Assembly: GCA_001510575.1 (NCBI GenBank)
Contig: LNGK01000002.1
Span: 527,271 to 591,270, forward strand
DNA length: 64,000 bases
Direction: 5' to 3'
Source of the DNA: Knoxdaviesia capensis
Taxonomy: Eukaryota > Ascomycota > Sordariomycetes > Microascales > Gondwanamycetaceae
The notes under the pieces were generated by a model. The model was not told the DNA's origin and did no database searches. It was given only the letters and a program-made list of their open reading frames with translations. The translations under genes and the position numbers were made by a program. Shown here piece after piece: positions 61,621 through 64,000 of this stretch. Positions within the stretch are counted from its first letter, which is position 1. The number at the start of each line of letters is the position of its first letter.

Positions 61621-62827
61621 CTAGCTGCTTTTCGATTCCTTCTCGGCCACGATCTTGTCGTAGGCTTCTTTTCCACCAAAGTCTTTGTTGAAGTCCAGCC
61701 GGGGAAGCTCGATGGCCTCGGTGAGCCGACCGTAGGTGATGCCACCGAGGCGGCTGATGGGGCGCAGGACCTGTAACAGCGCATTAGCCACGGGGAACTG
61801 GGGAAACCGAGCAGATATCACAGATAGAGGGGCTCCTTACCGCCGGGTCAATGAGGTTGCGATCGGCATTGATAGCATCTTCGCGCGCCCAGAACCGCGT
61901 GCCCTCGATCAGCACCATGGTGCCGGTCTTCTTGCCGGGCACGGCGCGGCTCTCCCACTCGCGCACGCTGTCCAGCTTGCCCTCAAAGCTGACAATGGCC
62001 TCGCCGACGCGCGCCGGCTTGACGTCGACGCAGTCGTACACGGGGGTCAGGCCGGACACGAGCCACTCGCTGACGCCGTACGGCGCGTTCGTGCAGGCGG
62101 CGTTGGCGGCCTCGAGGAAGTGCTCGGAGATGATGTTGATGGTGCACTCGCGCGTCTCGAGCAGGTTGCGCAGCGAGTCGCGCGGCGTGGCGGTGGGCGT
62201 TGCGAAGCCGACCACGAACATCGGCGGGTCGTGGTTGACCATGTTGAAGTACGAGAACGGCGCCAGGTTCGTGCTGGCGCCGTCGGCCGACCGCGTCGAC
62301 AGGAACGCAATCGGCCGCGGCACCACGCTGCTGATCAGGAACTTGTAGTTGTGCGTGACCGGGCGGCCCGGCTCGTACGGGTCGATGGCGATGTGGCGCG
62401 GCGTCGGCGTCGGCGTCGCGGTGCTGTTGGCGCCCGTCCCGAACTTCCAGTCCGGGTCGGCGGTCTTCGTCACGTGGAACGCGGCGGATGTGTCCCAGTC
62501 CGGGCGCCCGGCCTCGACGGTCTTGAAGTCGCCGTGCGGGTTGTGGTTGTTGATGTACACGGGGGCCGACATGTTGGCGGGGTATTGTGGGGGCGGGGCT
62601 TGGGAAGCAGCGGCAGGGGGAGCAGGAGGAGAGTTTGTAGAGGAGGGAGATCGTGAAGAGCGCAAACGGGGGGATGAAAGACAGAAGAGCCGAGAGGGAA
62701 ACCGCGCGGGAGAAGCCGGGTTAATGAATGGCGATCGACGATCTAGCCGAGGACGAAGAGTTGCGCAGTAGTGGTGTTGGCTAAGGCCGCGAAGTGGCGC
62801 TGCGAACTGCCGTGCGAACGCCTGCAT
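61621..62827 (-). CDS. Flavin-reductase-like FMN-binding split-barrel protein
   Basis: Exons 62827-61841 and 61770-61621 encode 378 residues from the first ATG. The body contains the FMN-binding split barrel of flavin-reductase-like proteins: YKFLISSVVPRPIAFLSTRS, NLAPFSYFNMVNHDPPMFVVGF, NLLETRECTINIISEHF and the C-terminal LRPISRLGGITYGRL. The likely cofactor is FMN or FAD; the substrate is unknown. The first 85 residues are rich in Arg, Ser, Ala and Pro with almost no acidic residues, like a mitochondrial presequence. A second ATG at 62572 (MSAPVYINNHNPHG) would give a cytosolic form of 293 residues starting at the conserved part. Which start is used cannot be decided from sequence. Confidence 0.85.
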
Positions 62828-64000
62828 TAGCAGACCCAACGGAGGCAATTTGTAAGGCGTTTGTAATAAGGGTTGGCGAGGGTTTGCGCAGTGGAATTAC
62901 CGAATGTTCATTTGTCAATGAGGGAGGAATCCGCGATGAGACAAAGCGTCCGGGTTTTGTGGGCGGGTTGGAGGTGCGACAGAAACCGGGAACAACTCCG
63001 GGAATGAACTGCCGAGAGTCGGCGATGGACGGCGCTAGAAAACACCTCCGACGAGCTAACCCTAAATGTCATAGTCGGGTTGCTGCTGTTTTCTCAACTA
63101 ACCCTAAATACTATACACCGCGATGGGTTAACCTTAAATATCACAGTCGGTCATCATGCAAGACTATCTCAAGGATGATCTTCTCACCATCACCGTGCCG
63201 TGCAGGAGCCACGAGTTCCTGCATCTGGACTTGAAGACGTGCGAAAATCTGCGACGATATTGGCACTATGGGGCTGGCGGGACACACAGACCCTGCCGGC
63301 ACTCCGGGCCAAAATGGAATGGTGGTTCGAGATTGTCCCTCTTTTCAAGGGCGTATGACCACCACCCCACCAGAGACGACGGGAATACTGGCGAGAAGAC
63401 AGTTCTTCTAGAACACTGGCTAGAAAGACCGCCGTACACTCCCAGCCGCCCGGGTGCCCCGGCCACTCGCAGGTCTTCCGTGGCAGCTGACGTGATACCA
63501 CTGTGCTCCAAACCATTAATATCAATTGGGCAGGCCCGGTGCCCCACAACCAGGCACACGCGAATATGCGGTCAGACTATCAGAACTTCAATGCCACTAG
63601 ATGTCCACTGAGGTTGGATTTTGGTAGCCTGTTTCTGCGGCCAGCCGTGGTGGGCCTGAAAGACCGCGACGTCCTCCTGGAGTGGAGGACTACGCTTTAC
63701 AGGACTCTGCAGCTGAATTCTGGGCTTAGTTCTTTACTTAAGCGAAATCAACGTCTTCTGAACTATTACTACATCCCGCCCAGCCTTTAGTGTTGGGATA
63801 GTTGTGTGCCACCAAGACCGTATGACTTGAGAGAGGCGATACGGTAGTCCGACACCGAATTAGGGCTCCCTGGGATTACGGTTGCCCGTCTACGGGTCAC
63901 TCACGATCCTACCACCTGGGGTTGCATGAATGGATATGTAACTCACAAATATCGAAAGCAGTAGACTTCGTGCATTGACAGAGAACTGCCTAGTAGGAGC
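62828..64000. other. Right-end region, no gene recognised
   Basis: The first 200 bases are the promoter side of the flavin-reductase-like gene. The rest holds an AACCCTAAAT-type repeat (63057-63150) and two unassigned frames, 63156-63611 and 63503-63790 on the plus strand. The first begins MQDYLKDDLLTITV and the second ends NYYYIPPSL. Neither shows a known motif, and they overlap in different frames. They could be remnants of a decayed gene or exons of one that continues outside the window. Confidence 0.35.
63057..63150 (+). repeat. Three diverged TAACCCTAAAT repeats
   Basis: Units start at 63057, 63099 and 63129. The first and third match over 22 bases with three differences, all transitions, and both continue into AGTCGG; the second keeps only the first eleven bases. 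Confidence 0.75.

Overview
The window is nuclear DNA of a filamentous ascomycete (Pezizomycotina, most likely a Sordariomycete). The evidence is short GT-AG introns with CTAAC-type branch points, CT-rich leaders, an ERG24 sterol reductase, a Zn(II)2Cys6 regulator, an RNA-silencing RNA-dependent RNA polymerase, a Cps1/DIP2-like protein and an AT-rich block that looks mutated by RIP. No species can be named from the sequence. No bacterial, viral, tRNA, rRNA or CRISPR feature was recognised.

Layout. Positions 1 to about 1,890 are AT-rich DNA almost without CpA/TpG, probably a RIP-degraded repeat. Next come an unrecognised acidic protein (minus, 3257-4357), a NiCoT nickel/cobalt transporter (plus, 7721-9115) and, converging on it, an 88-residue Cys/His-rich protein (minus, 9348-9614). 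A calpain-like protease with a very long charged tail lies at 11408-16234 (minus). After a 6.5-kb stretch with no convincing gene come a Zn(II)2Cys6 regulator (minus, 22723-26019) and a divergent RdRP (plus, 28467-32667). Then follow a small membrane protein (plus, 33466-34187), a SAM methyltransferase (minus, 34353-35837), a secreted GH3 beta-glucosidase (minus, 37196-40046), ERG24 (minus, 43506-45161) and a divergent MRL1-like receptor (plus, 46630-48019). The last three are a Cps1/DIP2 tandem adenylation protein (minus, 48694-54991), low-affinity cAMP phosphodiesterase PDE1 (plus, 59231-61099) and a flavin-reductase-fold protein (minus, 61621-62827).

These are mostly housekeeping or regulatory genes at low density, about 14 in 64 kb, with intergenic stretches of 1 to 6.5 kb. 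I see no polyketide or NRPS cluster and no operon-like arrangement. The most suggestive neighbour pairs are the nickel transporter with the convergent His-rich protein, and the silencing RdRP on a segment that also carries a RIP-like block. Exon structures were assembled by hand from splice signals and reading-frame continuity and have not been checked against transcripts. The two assembly gaps (22245 and 57854-57891) both sit in G/C homopolymers.
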